Positions 41,650 to 64,000 of a stretch of 64,000 bases of DNA are shown here, one piece after another (the stretch's first letter is position 1; every line of letters starts with the position of its first letter). The notes below the pieces were generated by a model. That model worked only from the letters and a program-made list of their open reading frames with translations. It did not search any database and was not told the origin of the DNA. Both the position numbers and the translations under genes were made by a program. Origin of the DNA: DASZBX01 sp035943635. GTDB lineage: Bacteria > Actinomycetota > Actinomycetes > Streptomycetales > Catenulisporaceae. The stretch is taken from positions 94,956 to 158,955 of the forward strand of contig DASZBX010000109.1 in NCBI GenBank assembly GCA_035943635.1. The letters run 5' to 3'.

Positions 41650-42235
41650 TCTGCCCGGCGCGCTCAAACTGCTGGTCGCCGGTGGTTTCGGCGTCGGCAA
41701 GACCACGCTGGTCGGCGCCGTCTCGGAGATCGAGCCGCTGACCACCGAGGCCACCATCACCGAGGCCAGCCGCGGGGTGGACGACCTCGCCGCGACCGAC
41801 GGCAAGACCACCACCACGGTGGCGATGGACTTCGGCCGGATCACGATCAACTCGGACTACGTGCTCTACCTGTTCGGCACCCCCGGCCAGCAGCGGTTCT
41901 GGTTCATGTGGGACGACCTGTGCACCGGCGCGCTCGGCGCGATCGTGCTGGTCGACACCCAGCGGCTGGAGGACTGCTTCGAGGCCGTGGACTTCTTCGA
42001 ACGGCGCGGAGTGCCGTTCCTGGTCGCCGTCAACCATTTCGACGGCGCGCTGGCCTACCCGCTCGACGAGGTGCGGGTGGCCCTCGAACTGCGCCCGCAC
42101 GTGCCCGTCGTGGTCTGCGACGCGCGCAGCCGGGAGTCGGCCGTGGCCGTGCTCCTGGCCCTGGTGCAGTACCTCTTCGACATCGAACCCGACCTCGTGC
42201 GGACAACCGCGCCGAGCTCCGCGCTCAAGGAGTGA
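41630..42235 (+). CDS. cvnD: Ras-like small GTPase CvnD
   Basis: 201 residues. GTPase motifs: G1 GGFGVGKTTLVG, G3-like LFGTPGQQRFWFMWD, G4 VNHFDGA. An MglA/CvnD feature is the long SEIEPLTTEATITEASRGVD stretch before G3. GTP-bound CvnD is thought to signal from the CvnABC complex to effectors. Its 3' end carries AAGGAG, the ribosome site for the next gene, confirming cotranscription. Confidence 0.94.
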   Translation: MPYAPSDLPGALKLLVAGGFGVGKTTLVGAVSEIEPLTTEATITEASRGVDDLAATDGKTTTTVAMDFGRITINSDYVLYLFGTPGQQRFWFMWDDLCTGALGAIVLVDTQRLEDCFEAVDFFERRGVPFLVAVNHFDGALAYPLDEVRVALELRPHVPVVVCDARSRESAVAVLLALVQYLFDIEPDLVRTTAPSSALKE

Positions 42236-42240
42236 CCCAA

Positions 42241-43194
42241 GTGCCCAACGAAGATGTGCCGGTCCGCCTGCTGGACGGGCCGCCGACCGACGACGCGCAG
42301 CAGCGCGTGACCCGGCAGCGCGAGCTGGGGCTGGCCAACGTCCCGGACGCCCGGTTCGACGAGCTGGCCCGCAAGATCGTCGAGCGCACCGGGGCCCTGG
42401 CCGCGATGGTCAACCTGGTCGGCGACCAGCGCCAGTACTTCGCCGGCCTGGCCGTGAAGGAGGGCCTGGGCCCGAGCGACCCGGCCCTGCTGGGCGACCC
42501 GGGCCGGGAGATGGACCTGGACCACGGCTTCTGCCCGCACGTGGTGACCCGGCGCAAGGCGCTCGTGCTCGACGACGTGTTCGCCTACCCGCGCTTCGCC
42601 GGGAACCCGGTGGTGGACGAGCTGGGCGTGCGCAGCTACCTGGGCGCGCCGATCATCGACGCGGACGGCACGGTCCTGGGGACCGTGTGCGCCGTGGACC
42701 CGTCCCCGCGCAGCGGCGCGGAGTACGAGGGCTGGGGCCACCGCGGCCTCGAGGTGATCAAGCAGGTGGCCGGGGAGGTGGTGGCCGAGATCCGGGCCCG
42801 CCAGCTGGTCGACGCGGCCACCAACGCGGCCCCCGGATCGGTGATGATCACCTCGGACCCGGGCCAGGCCGTGCTGTACGCCAACGGCGCGCACGAGCAA
42901 CTGTTCGGCGCCGCCCGCCAGCTCGGCGACCCGGCCGCGACCACGTTCCCGGACCTGACCGCGGTGGGCGTGACCGCCGCGCTGGACCAGGTGCAGCGGA
43001 CCGGCGAGCCGTGCGTGACCGCGCCGGTCCGGCTGGCCGAGAACGGCCGGGGAGTGCTGTTCGCGGCGGTCCCGGCCCGGGTGCCGGGCCATCCGAGGGC
43101 GGTGCTGACCCTGGGCATGGTCGAGACCGAGGCGGCGCACTGCGCCCAGGTCGCCGCCGATCTGGCCGTCAGCCTGGCCAAGCTCTGCGACTGA
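42241..43194 (+). CDS. GAF-domain protein of the conservon (possible CvnD effector)
   Basis: 317 residues from GTG 42241 (AAGGAG about 9 nt upstream, inside the end of cvnD). A GAF domain occupies about 35-185: LARKIVERTGALAAMVNLVG, DHGFCPHVVTRRKALVLDDV, and RSYLGAPIIDADGTVLGTVC. A PAS-like segment follows (about 195-310: PGSVMITSDPGQAVLYANGA). There is no kinase, HTH or cyclase output domain. It sits where many conservons carry a cytochrome P450 or other fifth gene, so it may be the downstream effector or a ligand sensor. The ligand is unknown. Confidence 0.85.
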   Translation: MPNEDVPVRLLDGPPTDDAQQRVTRQRELGLANVPDARFDELARKIVERTGALAAMVNLVGDQRQYFAGLAVKEGLGPSDPALLGDPGREMDLDHGFCPHVVTRRKALVLDDVFAYPRFAGNPVVDELGVRSYLGAPIIDADGTVLGTVCAVDPSPRSGAEYEGWGHRGLEVIKQVAGEVVAEIRARQLVDAATNAAPGSVMITSDPGQAVLYANGAHEQLFGAARQLGDPAATTFPDLTAVGVTAALDQVQRTGEPCVTAPVRLAENGRGVLFAAVPARVPGHPRAVLTLGMVETEAAHCAQVAADLAVSLAKLCD

Positions 43195-43378
43195 CCGCCC
43201 CGGGGCACCGCAGGTGAAGTAAGTGAAGCTGGAACCGGCGTCGAGGCAGGGTATGGCCGCCCCTTCCCGGTCCCGCGGCTCCCGATCGGAGCGCGGCGGG
43301 CCGGGAGGGGAGCGGCGTGTCCGGGCCCGGGGCCGGTCGAGTGGGGTCCAGACCGTCCGCATCAGGAGGTTGTCGGCT

Positions 43379-44557
43379 GTGTTCGAGGACGAACGGCACG
43401 AGGCACTGCGCGCACAGGTGAGGAAATTCGCCGAGGAACGGGTCTCCCCCCAGGTGGCGCAGATGGAGCGCACCCGGGAGGTCGAGGTCGGCCTGGCCGC
43501 CGAGATCGCCGCCCAGGGCTGGATCGGGGTCACCATCCCGACCGCCTACGGCGGGATGGGACTGGGCCACCTGGCCAAGACCGTGATCATCGAGGAACTG
43601 GCCCGGATCAGCGGGGCGATGGGCGCCATGGTGCAGGCCTCGCAGCTGGGTGTGGCGAAGATCCTGCACTTCGGCTCTGCGGCGCAGAAGGAACAGTGGC
43701 TGCCCGAGGTCGCCGCGGGCCGGTGCCTGCCCACGATCGCGGTCACCGAACCGGGCTCCGGCGGCCACGTTCTGGGCATGACCAGCCAGGCCGTCCGGGA
43801 CGGGGACCACTACGTGCTCAACGGCTCGAAGGTCTTCGTGGGCAACTCCCACGTCGGCGACGTGCACGGCATCGTGGTGCGCACCGGGCCCGGCTCCGGC
43901 GGCCTGAGCGCCTTCCTGGTGGAGGCGGACCGGCCGGGCGTGCGGCTGGAGCCGCACGCGGACACCCTGGGCCTGCACGGCTTCAGCTTCGGCACGATCG
44001 TGCTGGAGGACTGCCGGGTGCCGGTGGCCAACCGGCTCGGCGAGGAGGGCACCGGCCTGTGGGTCGCGTACTCCTCCAGCACCCTCTACGGCCGGCCGAA
44101 CCTGGCCGCGGTCGCCCTCGGGATCCACCGGGCGATCGTCGAGGACACGTTCGAGTTCTGCGCCAGGCGGGAGCAGTACGGCCGGCCGCTCTCGGCGATC
44201 CCCTCGATCTCGCTCAAACTGGGCGAGATGCAGTCGAAGCTGATGACCGCGCGCCTGGCCCTGTACCACGCCACGCACCTTTTGGACCGCGGCCTGCCCT
44301 GCGACGCCGAACTGATGAACGCCAAGCTCATCAACACGGAGTACGCGATCGACTCGGCCCGGATGGCGATGGAGATCTTCGCCGCGCGCGGACTGCACAC
44401 CGCGCACCGGGTGGAACGCTACCTGCGCGACGCCCACCACATCTACGCACCCGCGGGCACCTCGGACATCCAGCGGCTGCGCCTGGCCGAATTCGGCGCG
44501 GGCACCGGGCACGAGCAGTGGTCCGTACGGCTCGCCGGAGTCGCCCGGGCTGCGTGA
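43379..44557 (+). CDS. Acyl-CoA dehydrogenase-like flavoprotein lacking the usual catalytic Glu
   Basis: 392 residues from GTG 43379 with AGGAGG 8 nt upstream. Acyl-CoA dehydrogenase fold: LAKTVIIEELARISGAMGAM, TEPGSGGHVLGMTS, YVLNGSKVFVGNSHVGDVHG, FEFCARREQYGRPLSAIPS, and RYLRDAHHIYAPAGTSDIQR. In MCAD-type enzymes that last block is IYEGTxQIQR with the catalytic Glu; here Ala stands in its place. The isovaleryl-type alternative Glu is not obvious either. It may oxidise an ACP- or PCP-bound or otherwise unusual substrate, or not be a dehydrogenase. It lies 184 bp after the conservon; a link to it is unproven. Confidence 0.85.
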   Translation: MFEDERHEALRAQVRKFAEERVSPQVAQMERTREVEVGLAAEIAAQGWIGVTIPTAYGGMGLGHLAKTVIIEELARISGAMGAMVQASQLGVAKILHFGSAAQKEQWLPEVAAGRCLPTIAVTEPGSGGHVLGMTSQAVRDGDHYVLNGSKVFVGNSHVGDVHGIVVRTGPGSGGLSAFLVEADRPGVRLEPHADTLGLHGFSFGTIVLEDCRVPVANRLGEEGTGLWVAYSSSTLYGRPNLAAVALGIHRAIVEDTFEFCARREQYGRPLSAIPSISLKLGEMQSKLMTARLALYHATHLLDRGLPCDAELMNAKLINTEYAIDSARMAMEIFAARGLHTAHRVERYLRDAHHIYAPAGTSDIQRLRLAEFGAGTGHEQWSVRLAGVARAA

Positions 44558-44607
44558 CGGATCCGCCGGACCCGTTGCTGCGGCTGGGAAACAGCGAAGT
44601 ATCATGT

Positions 44608-44632
44608 CAGGCCCCCTTATCGAGGGGGCCTG
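44608..44632 (+). terminator. Hairpin between the dehydrogenase-like gene and GH16 remnant
   Basis: CAGGCCCCCT-TATCG-AGGGGGCCTG is a perfect 10-bp stem with a 5-nt loop, 50 bases after the dehydrogenase-like stop and 6 bases before the ATG of the GH16 fragment. There is no T-run. It may terminate the upstream gene and would block initiation of the following one. Confidence 0.55.
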
Positions 44633-44637
44633 ATTCC

Positions 44638-45291
44638 ATGACCGACTCGACCGGCAACGTCTCCCTGGACGGCAACGGCGACCTCAACCTGACCGCGATC
44701 AACAGCGGCGGCAACTGGACCTCCGGGCGCGTGCAGACCAGCACCCCGAACGTCGGCGCTCCGGCCGGCGGCGAACTGGAGGTCACCGCCTCGATCCAGC
44801 AGCCGAACGCCGGGCCCGGCTACTGGCCCGCGTTCTGGATGCTCGGGTCCGGCCAGTGGCCGGAGAACGGCGAGATCGACATCATGGAGGACGTCAACTC
44901 GCTGTCCGAACTGTCCGGCACCGTGCACTGCGGCACCGACCCGGGCGGCCCGTGCAACGAGCCGAACGGCCTCGGCAGCGGCCTGGTCGGCTGCGGCGGC
45001 TGCCAGTCCGGGTACAACACGTACTCGATGATCCTGGACCGCACCAACACCGCCGACGAGTCGATCACGTTCTACCTCAACGGGAACTCGTATTTCACGG
45101 TGACCGAGAGCCAGGTCGGCACGAGTACCTGGCAGGCGGCGTTCGATCACAATCTGTCGATCATCCTGGACCTGGCCATGGGCGGGAGCTACCCGAACGG
45201 GCAGTGCGGGTGCACCACCCCGACTGGAGCGTCGGCTGGTAGTGGGACGATGAGCGTGCAGTACGTTGCGGCTTACGAGACTACATCCTGA
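44638..45291 (+). pseudogene. 5'-truncated GH16 glucanase
   Basis: 217 codons. The GH16 active site is intact: WPENGEIDIMEDVN with the E-x-D-x-x-E pattern, plus ASIQQPNAGPGYWPAFWMLG before it and LDLAMGGSYPNGQCGC near the end. The normal signal peptide and first beta-strands (about 50-70 residues before the LDGNGDLNL block) are absent, and nothing in frame upstream restores them. A secreted beta-1,3-glucanase without a signal peptide is unlikely to function, so this looks like a relic. An ATG is present and it could still be translated inside the cell. Confidence 0.65.
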
Positions 45292-45326
45292 TATACGACC
45301 TAGAACGCGCAGTACCACGCAAACAG

Positions 45327-45375
45327 ATGCTGCCCGGCCCCGCAGGTGATCATTGCCTGCGGGGCCGGGCAGCAT
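45327..45375. terminator. Bidirectional terminator between GH16 remnant and ileS
   Basis: A 20-bp perfect stem (ATGCTGCCCGGCCCCGCAGG and its complement) with a 9-nt loop lies between two convergent genes. Confidence 0.8.
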
Positions 45376-45385
45376 CCGTCAACCC

Positions 45386-48508
<3,123 letters not shown>

Positions 48509-48765
48509 GCGCTTCCTCCGTCGAATCCGATGGCACAGTTCCGGCGAAGGGACGAGGCTCGCGCCCCGCGGTACCACCCTCCTTGGCTGCGAACAGCCCG
48601 CTCATTGGGGTGCGGTCGGTTCTACTCGGCCTCGGGCCTTTCCTCCGACGGCTCCGGGGTGATATTCCCGCCGGGCCGGCCCCCGGGATTCCACCGTCCC
48701 CGGGTCTCTGCTGGCTGCGTTCGGCGGTACTCGTCCCCATCCACGCTTTGCAGGAGAGAGTCTAG
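48509..48765 (-). ncRNA. T-box riboswitch leader of ileS (AUC specifier)
   Basis: On the minus strand the conserved T-box AAGGAGGGTGGTACCGCGG is at 48566-48584. Stem I is upstream: the AGUA-bulge region (GACGAGTACCG) and a specifier loop GAATATCACC with the Ile codon ATC at 48661-48663 followed by A. The leader runs from about 48760, just after a TAGACT -10-like element (48759-48764). The ileS ribosome site lies about 45 nt after the T-box without an obvious terminator T-run. This fits the translational T-box class known for actinobacterial ileS: uncharged tRNA-Ile exposes the ribosome site. Confidence 0.88.
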
Positions 48766-48897
48766 TGCACCGGGCGGGGGTCTGCGGTCCGGCGGCGGTA
48801 CGGCGGGCGTGGCGAGGGCATGGCGGGCCGGCGTCGCGCCACCCTGATTCGCTGCCCCTACTCTGCGTCGCGCACCCCTTGCGCGCAGTGAAGGAGG

Positions 48898-49116
48898 CCT
48901 AGACGAGTGATTCCGAACTCTGGCGCCTAAGGTGAGTTGCTGGGTGGTGCATTGACCTGCAAGGCGAGTGCGCACGGCGAAACGGCTCAGCGGCGGTGGC
49001 TGGGCGCGCGCCGCGACCGGCCGCATACTCTGTCGTCTGCGGATGGTCGCGGCGTGCGGCCAGGCGCCGCCGATCAGGCGTTTCGCCGCGCCAGAGTTCG
49101 GAATTGCTCGTCTAGG
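48898..49116. mobile_element. Palindromic MITE-like element with 29-bp terminal inverted repeats
   Basis: Ends 48898-48926 and 49088-49116 are inverted copies with only two adjacent mismatches (the strand reads CCTAGACGAG at the outside and CTCTGGCGC at the inside). A TA at each end (CTAGACGAG / CTCGTCTAG) could be a target duplication as made by IS630- or IS427-type transposases. Between the ends is a second inverted repeat (about 48972-49028 with 49034-49090), so the whole 219 bp folds on itself. It encodes no transposase. Confidence 0.7.
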
Positions 49117-49126
49117 ATTGCCACTC

Positions 49127-49420
49127 GTGGAGGGACTTCTCAGATCGCTCCGCCGCGCCCCGGCGCGCCGACGATGGCTGGTCACCGGCGGTTGCGGTCA
49201 ACTCGGAGCACATGTCGTCACACTTTTGCGGGCCCGCCCGTCCGAACGGTCCGGCGACGCCCCGGACCACTGCGTGCACGCCGTGTGCACCGGCACCCAC
49301 CCCGGCCGGTGCGTGAGCGACGAGGCCGTGGACCTGCTGGCCGCCGACGCCGTCCCCGTGCTGCTGCGCCGGGTGCGGCCGCTGCCTGGATTCCCTTCTG
49401 GCTCAACAGGGTTCTGCTGA
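49127..49420 (+). pseudogene. N-terminal fragment of an NAD-dependent epimerase/reductase
   Basis: From GTG 49127 the frame gives RRWLVTGGCGQLGAHVVTLL, with the Rossmann GxxGxxG of SDR-type epimerases (RmlD/GalE group), and later DEAVDLLAADAVPVLLRRVR, which is the usual second-strand region preceding PDxVxHxAA. At about 49380 the homology stops. In another frame the sequence becomes CLDSLLAQQGSADLVRIVVA, part of a GT2 enzyme. The epimerase is therefore cut after roughly 80 residues, at a deletion or recombination joint. Confidence 0.55.
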
Positions 49421-49424
49421 TCTG

Positions 49425-50231
49425 GTGCGGATCGTCGTGGCGGTCGACGGTTCCCGGGACGCGACCGCGCAGGTGGCCCGCAGCCGTGCGGACGTGCTGC
49501 GATACCACGGCCACGACCTCATCGTGATCGACCTCGAACAGGCGGGCAAGGCCGCGGCCCTCAACGCTGCCGATCAGTATGCTGACGCCGATGACTGCCG
49601 CATCTACCTGGGCGCCGACGTCACACTGACCCCCGACGCCGTCGCGTCCGTACACCGCGCGCTACACGCCGCCCCCGTCAATCAGCCAGATCCGCCGAAT
49701 CCGCCTACCTCATCCGACCTGCCCGAGCCGCCAGTACCGCCAGTACCACGCCTGGTCTCCCCCCGCCCCAGATTCGTCCCCGAAGGCCCCAGCCGCCTGG
49801 CGGCCGGCTTTTTCGCCGTCTGGTCGCACCTGCCCGCGGTCCGCGGCCGGGTGATCGGCGGCGGCTGCCACGCCGTCAACGGCGCCGGCCGCGCGCTCTG
49901 GGACCGGTTCCCGGCCCTGACCGCCGACGACGCCTACGTCCGGGGCCGGTTCGCCCCCGACCAGATCCAGGTCGTGGACGGCGAATTCGTCACCGGCTTC
50001 CCGGACCGCGCCCGCCTGATCCGGGTCGTGCGCCGCTGGCGAGCCGGCCACCACGAACTGGCCGACGCCGGACACGGCACCCCGAGCGCCGGCCTGACCG
50101 GCAACCTGCTGTTCGTGGCCCGCAGCCCCTCCCTGTGGCGCCACCTCCCCGCCTTCGCGACCGTGCTCCTGCTCACCCGGATCACCCGCGCCTCCCCCGC
50201 CGACCACGACGGGCCCGCCTGGACCCGGTGA
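49425..50231 (+). CDS. GT2-like glycosyltransferase, 5'-truncated
   Basis: 268 residues from GTG 49425. VRIVVAVDGSRDATAQVARS, GGKAAALNA-like AGKAAALNAADQYADADDCR and IYLGADVTLTPDAV are the central GT2 core. The expected N-terminal strand (VSVVIPxxNE) is absent. In-frame bases 49383-49424 still encode CLDSLLAQQGSADL, so homology begins before the GTG and right at the epimerase fragment. Later parts include GGGCHAVNGAGRALWDRFPA and DDAYVRGRFAPDQI. Without the first nucleotide-binding strand it is doubtful that it is active. Substrate unknown. Confidence 0.65.
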   Translation: MRIVVAVDGSRDATAQVARSRADVLRYHGHDLIVIDLEQAGKAAALNAADQYADADDCRIYLGADVTLTPDAVASVHRALHAAPVNQPDPPNPPTSSDLPEPPVPPVPRLVSPRPRFVPEGPSRLAAGFFAVWSHLPAVRGRVIGGGCHAVNGAGRALWDRFPALTADDAYVRGRFAPDQIQVVDGEFVTGFPDRARLIRVVRRWRAGHHELADAGHGTPSAGLTGNLLFVARSPSLWRHLPAFATVLLLTRITRASPADHDGPAWTR

Positions 50232-50246
50232 GCCGTCACGGAAAAC

Positions 50247-50285
50247 GCCTCGCACCGCCCAAGATCCCTGGGCGGTGCGAGGCGC
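50247..50285. terminator. Bidirectional hairpin between two glycosyltransferase genes
   Basis: A 16-bp perfect stem (CGCCTCGCACCGCCCA and complement) with a 7-nt loop lies 15 bases after the plus-strand stop at 50231 and before the convergent stop at 50324. Confidence 0.8.
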
Positions 50286-50323
50286 CGGGGCCCGGCATCG
50301 ATATGCCGGAACCAGGCCAACCC

Positions 50324-51613
50324 TCAGGAGCTGCTCCCATAGGGCAGTTCGTCCCGCTCATCGCGGACCAGGCCCTCGGAGTCCTCCGTCTTCAGCCAGA
50401 CCTCCCCGGCGAGCCGGTGCGCCTCGTGGATCAGCGCGTCGCCCCAGGTGTGCAGGAGGCCCTGCATCCGGGAGGTGAGCACGACCAGGTCGAACACGCC
50501 GTCCTCGAACGGGGTCGCCATGCCCAGCGCGTGGGTGACCGGGGGGCGGCCGGCGTCGACGGCGCGGCCGATCAGGTCCTCGTCGAAGTCGTACAGGGTC
50601 CAGTGCGCCGGCCACTGCGAGCTGCCGGCGCCGGCGCCCAGGACCAGGACGTTCGGGCCGGCGCCGGCGGACCGGACCGCGGCCAGGACCTCGTCGGTGA
50701 CGTCCAGTTCGCGGGTCTTCCAGCGCCAGGCGAGCAGCTGGACGTACTCGTCTTCCAGCGGGGTCGGGTTCGGGCGGATGTAGTTGGCGCAGTACATCTC
50801 GACGGTCAGCGTGGGGTGCTTGTGGTAGAACCGCTGGATGTTGCGCAGGCCGCTGACGGAGTTGCCGGCGTGGTCGCGGTCGTGCGGGGTCTCGATCGCC
50901 CAGGCCTTGCGGGAGAGGGTGAGCCGGTAGCCCTTGGTGAACATCCGGTAGGCGAGGTCGACGTCCTCGACGCCCCAGCCCTTGTAGTCCTCGTCGAAGC
51001 CGCCGACCTTCCAGAAGTCGGCGCGGCGCACCGACAGGTTCAGGGTCCAGGCGTACAGCCACGGCACCTGGATCTTGTCGAAGTCGAACCGGACCCGGGC
51101 GAAGTCCGGGTGGCGCGCGTCCCAGAAGGACCACTTGGTGCGCAGCCGGTTGAACACCTCCTGCGGCGGGAGTTCGTCGAGCATGTCGATCAGCTCGGTG
51201 TTGTGCAGCTTGGGCCGGTAGCCGTAGGCGTATCCGACCACCAGGCGGCCGGGGACGGCGTGGGCGGCGAGGTGTTCGGCCAGGTAGTCGGGGCCGACCC
51301 GGACGCCGGTGTCGGTGAACACGATCACCGGCGCGCCGGCCAGGCGGACTCCGTTGTTGCGGGCGGTGCCCGCGCGGAAGCCGAGGTCCTCCTGGAAGAA
51401 GTACTGGATGTTGAGCCGGTCCGCGTAGGACTCGACGACTTCGCGGGTGTTGTCCGAGGAGCCGTCGTCGGCGACGATGACCTCGAACCGGTCGACCGAC
51501 ATGCTCTGGCCGACGAAGCTGTCGAGGGTCTTGACCAGCAGCTCGGCTCGGTTGTAGGTGGGGATGACGACGCTGACTTCGGGGGTGGGGTCGAGGGATT
51601 CGGCTCTAGACAA
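50324..51613 (-). CDS. GT2 glycosyltransferase fused to a methyltransferase-like domain
   Basis: 429 residues. The GT2/chondroitin-synthase-like domain (about 10-265) has EVSVVIPTYNRAELLVKTLD, VIVADDGSSDNTREVVESYA, FRAGTARNNGVRLAGAPVIV, FTDTG at the usual DxD position, and the acceptor-side GalT block WTLNLSVRRADFWKVGGFDE, DYKGWGVEDVDLAYRM. A second domain (about 325-425) looks like a SAM-dependent methyltransferase: PNVLVLGAGAG, YDFDEDLI, DGVFDLVVLTSRMQGLLHTW, though its GxGxG is GAGAG followed by SS. TTG 51613 is the only fitting start, with AAGAAGGG upstream. It follows the polyketide synthase on the same strand; a role in tailoring or in cell-envelope glycan is open. Confidence 0.8.
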   Translation of the reverse strand: MSRAESLDPTPEVSVVIPTYNRAELLVKTLDSFVGQSMSVDRFEVIVADDGSSDNTREVVESYADRLNIQYFFQEDLGFRAGTARNNGVRLAGAPVIVFTDTGVRVGPDYLAEHLAAHAVPGRLVVGYAYGYRPKLHNTELIDMLDELPPQEVFNRLRTKWSFWDARHPDFARVRFDFDKIQVPWLYAWTLNLSVRRADFWKVGGFDEDYKGWGVEDVDLAYRMFTKGYRLTLSRKAWAIETPHDRDHAGNSVSGLRNIQRFYHKHPTLTVEMYCANYIRPNPTPLEDEYVQLLAWRWKTRELDVTDEVLAAVRSAGAGPNVLVLGAGAGSSQWPAHWTLYDFDEDLIGRAVDAGRPPVTHALGMATPFEDGVFDLVVLTSRMQGLLHTWGDALIHEAHRLAGEVWLKTEDSEGLVRDERDELPYGSSS

Positions 51614-51960
51614 GGGAGTGCGGCCCTTCTTGAGAGCTGGACGGGACAGGGGGGAAAGCGGGAACGGCGGTGAAGCGCTGAGCAGGAAGTAAGGCGACTG
51701 CTGCTGGGGATGGGGCGTACCGGCGGGCGCGGGCGCGGGGCCTGCGCAGTTCCGGCAGGGCGGCGGCGCGGCGGCGGCGGGGTGCCGGGCGCAGCGCCGA
51801 CCAGGCGCCGGCGGGGGTGGTGCCGGCGTTGTCCGGGTGCAGCCGATCAGTCCTGATCGGGTGGGGCGGGGCGGCCGGGGCCGAGCTGTGCCGGGCCGGG
51901 CCGGGTGCTGAATCCAGCCTGGACTCGACCGCCGGTCGTCGACGGTGGGTTCGGCCGGGG
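51614..51960. other. Gap between PKS and GT2 genes
   Basis: This 347-bp, very GC-rich stretch has no start with a ribosome site and no recognisable peptide. Only GGC/CCG-rich low-complexity sequence is visible. It may hold the promoter for the GT2 gene. Confidence 0.5.

Positions 51961-64000
<12,040 letters not shown>

Overview
The window is very GC-rich, with long antisense open frames opposite most genes, GTG and TTG starts and tightly overlapping operons. Together with PknB-type kinase, conservon (cvn), PaaABCDE, GlgC/GlgM and a modular type I polyketide synthase (PKS), this points to a soil actinomycete of Streptomycetales/Catenulisporales type. The genus cannot be fixed from the window.

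Region by region. 1-2010: 3' part of a membrane Ser/Thr kinase. 2310-7180: putative biuret/ureide catabolic locus with two isochorismatase-fold cysteine hydrolases (the second with the exact catalytic spacing of biuret hydrolase), a permease, an alpha/beta hydrolase and an FCD-GntR regulator. 7245-8308: no gene, but a ~1.06 kb imperfect palindrome with nested hairpins and a GTAGCA microsatellite at its centre. 8395-12526: phenylacetyl-CoA epoxidase operon paaABCDE. 12650-16853: branched-chain 2-oxo acid dehydrogenase operon (E1alpha, E1beta, E2) with a divergent Lrp regulator and a palindrome between them. 16951-18661: small genes and an FTR1/EfeU remnant. 18826-24508: secreted GH92 mannosidase with two lectin domains and a LacI-type operator, lytic transglycosylase, small proteins. 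24646-27096: glycogen/maltose-1-phosphate genes glgC and glgM. 27423-29323: ketoacyl synthase and divergent TetR regulator with two operator copies, and an 82-bp perfect palindrome at the synthase stop codon. 29367-36056: DUF4291 and DUF3995 proteins, then a catabolic-looking set (AhpD-like, group-D flavin monooxygenase, SnoaL-like, CocE/S15 hydrolase with an unusual N-terminal domain) and a membrane protein.

36456-37460 encodes an FCD-GntR regulator carrying an IS3 OrfA-like coiled-coil tail. Its promoter region holds the second copy of a promoter/operator module that also precedes the CocE/S15 hydrolase, suggesting a local regulon. 39051-43194 is a complete cvnABCD conservon plus a GAF protein, followed by an acyl-CoA dehydrogenase-like gene lacking the usual catalytic Glu and a 5'-truncated GH16 gene. 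45386-48765 is ileS under a T-box leader with an AUC specifier.

48898-49116 is a palindromic MITE-like element beside a scar where an epimerase fragment runs into a 5'-truncated GT2 gene. 50324-51613 is a GT2-methyltransferase-like fusion. 51961-64000 is the 3' end of a modular PKS: [AT]-KR-ACP, KS-AT-KR(inactive)-ACP, KS-AT-KR-ACP-docking domain, both complete AT domains of malonyl type and no thioesterase. Upstream PKS modules lie beyond the window.

The strongest candidates for something undescribed are the GntR-IS3 tail fusion with its duplicated operator, the nested 1-kb palindrome, and the CocE/S15 hydrolase with a new N-terminal domain.
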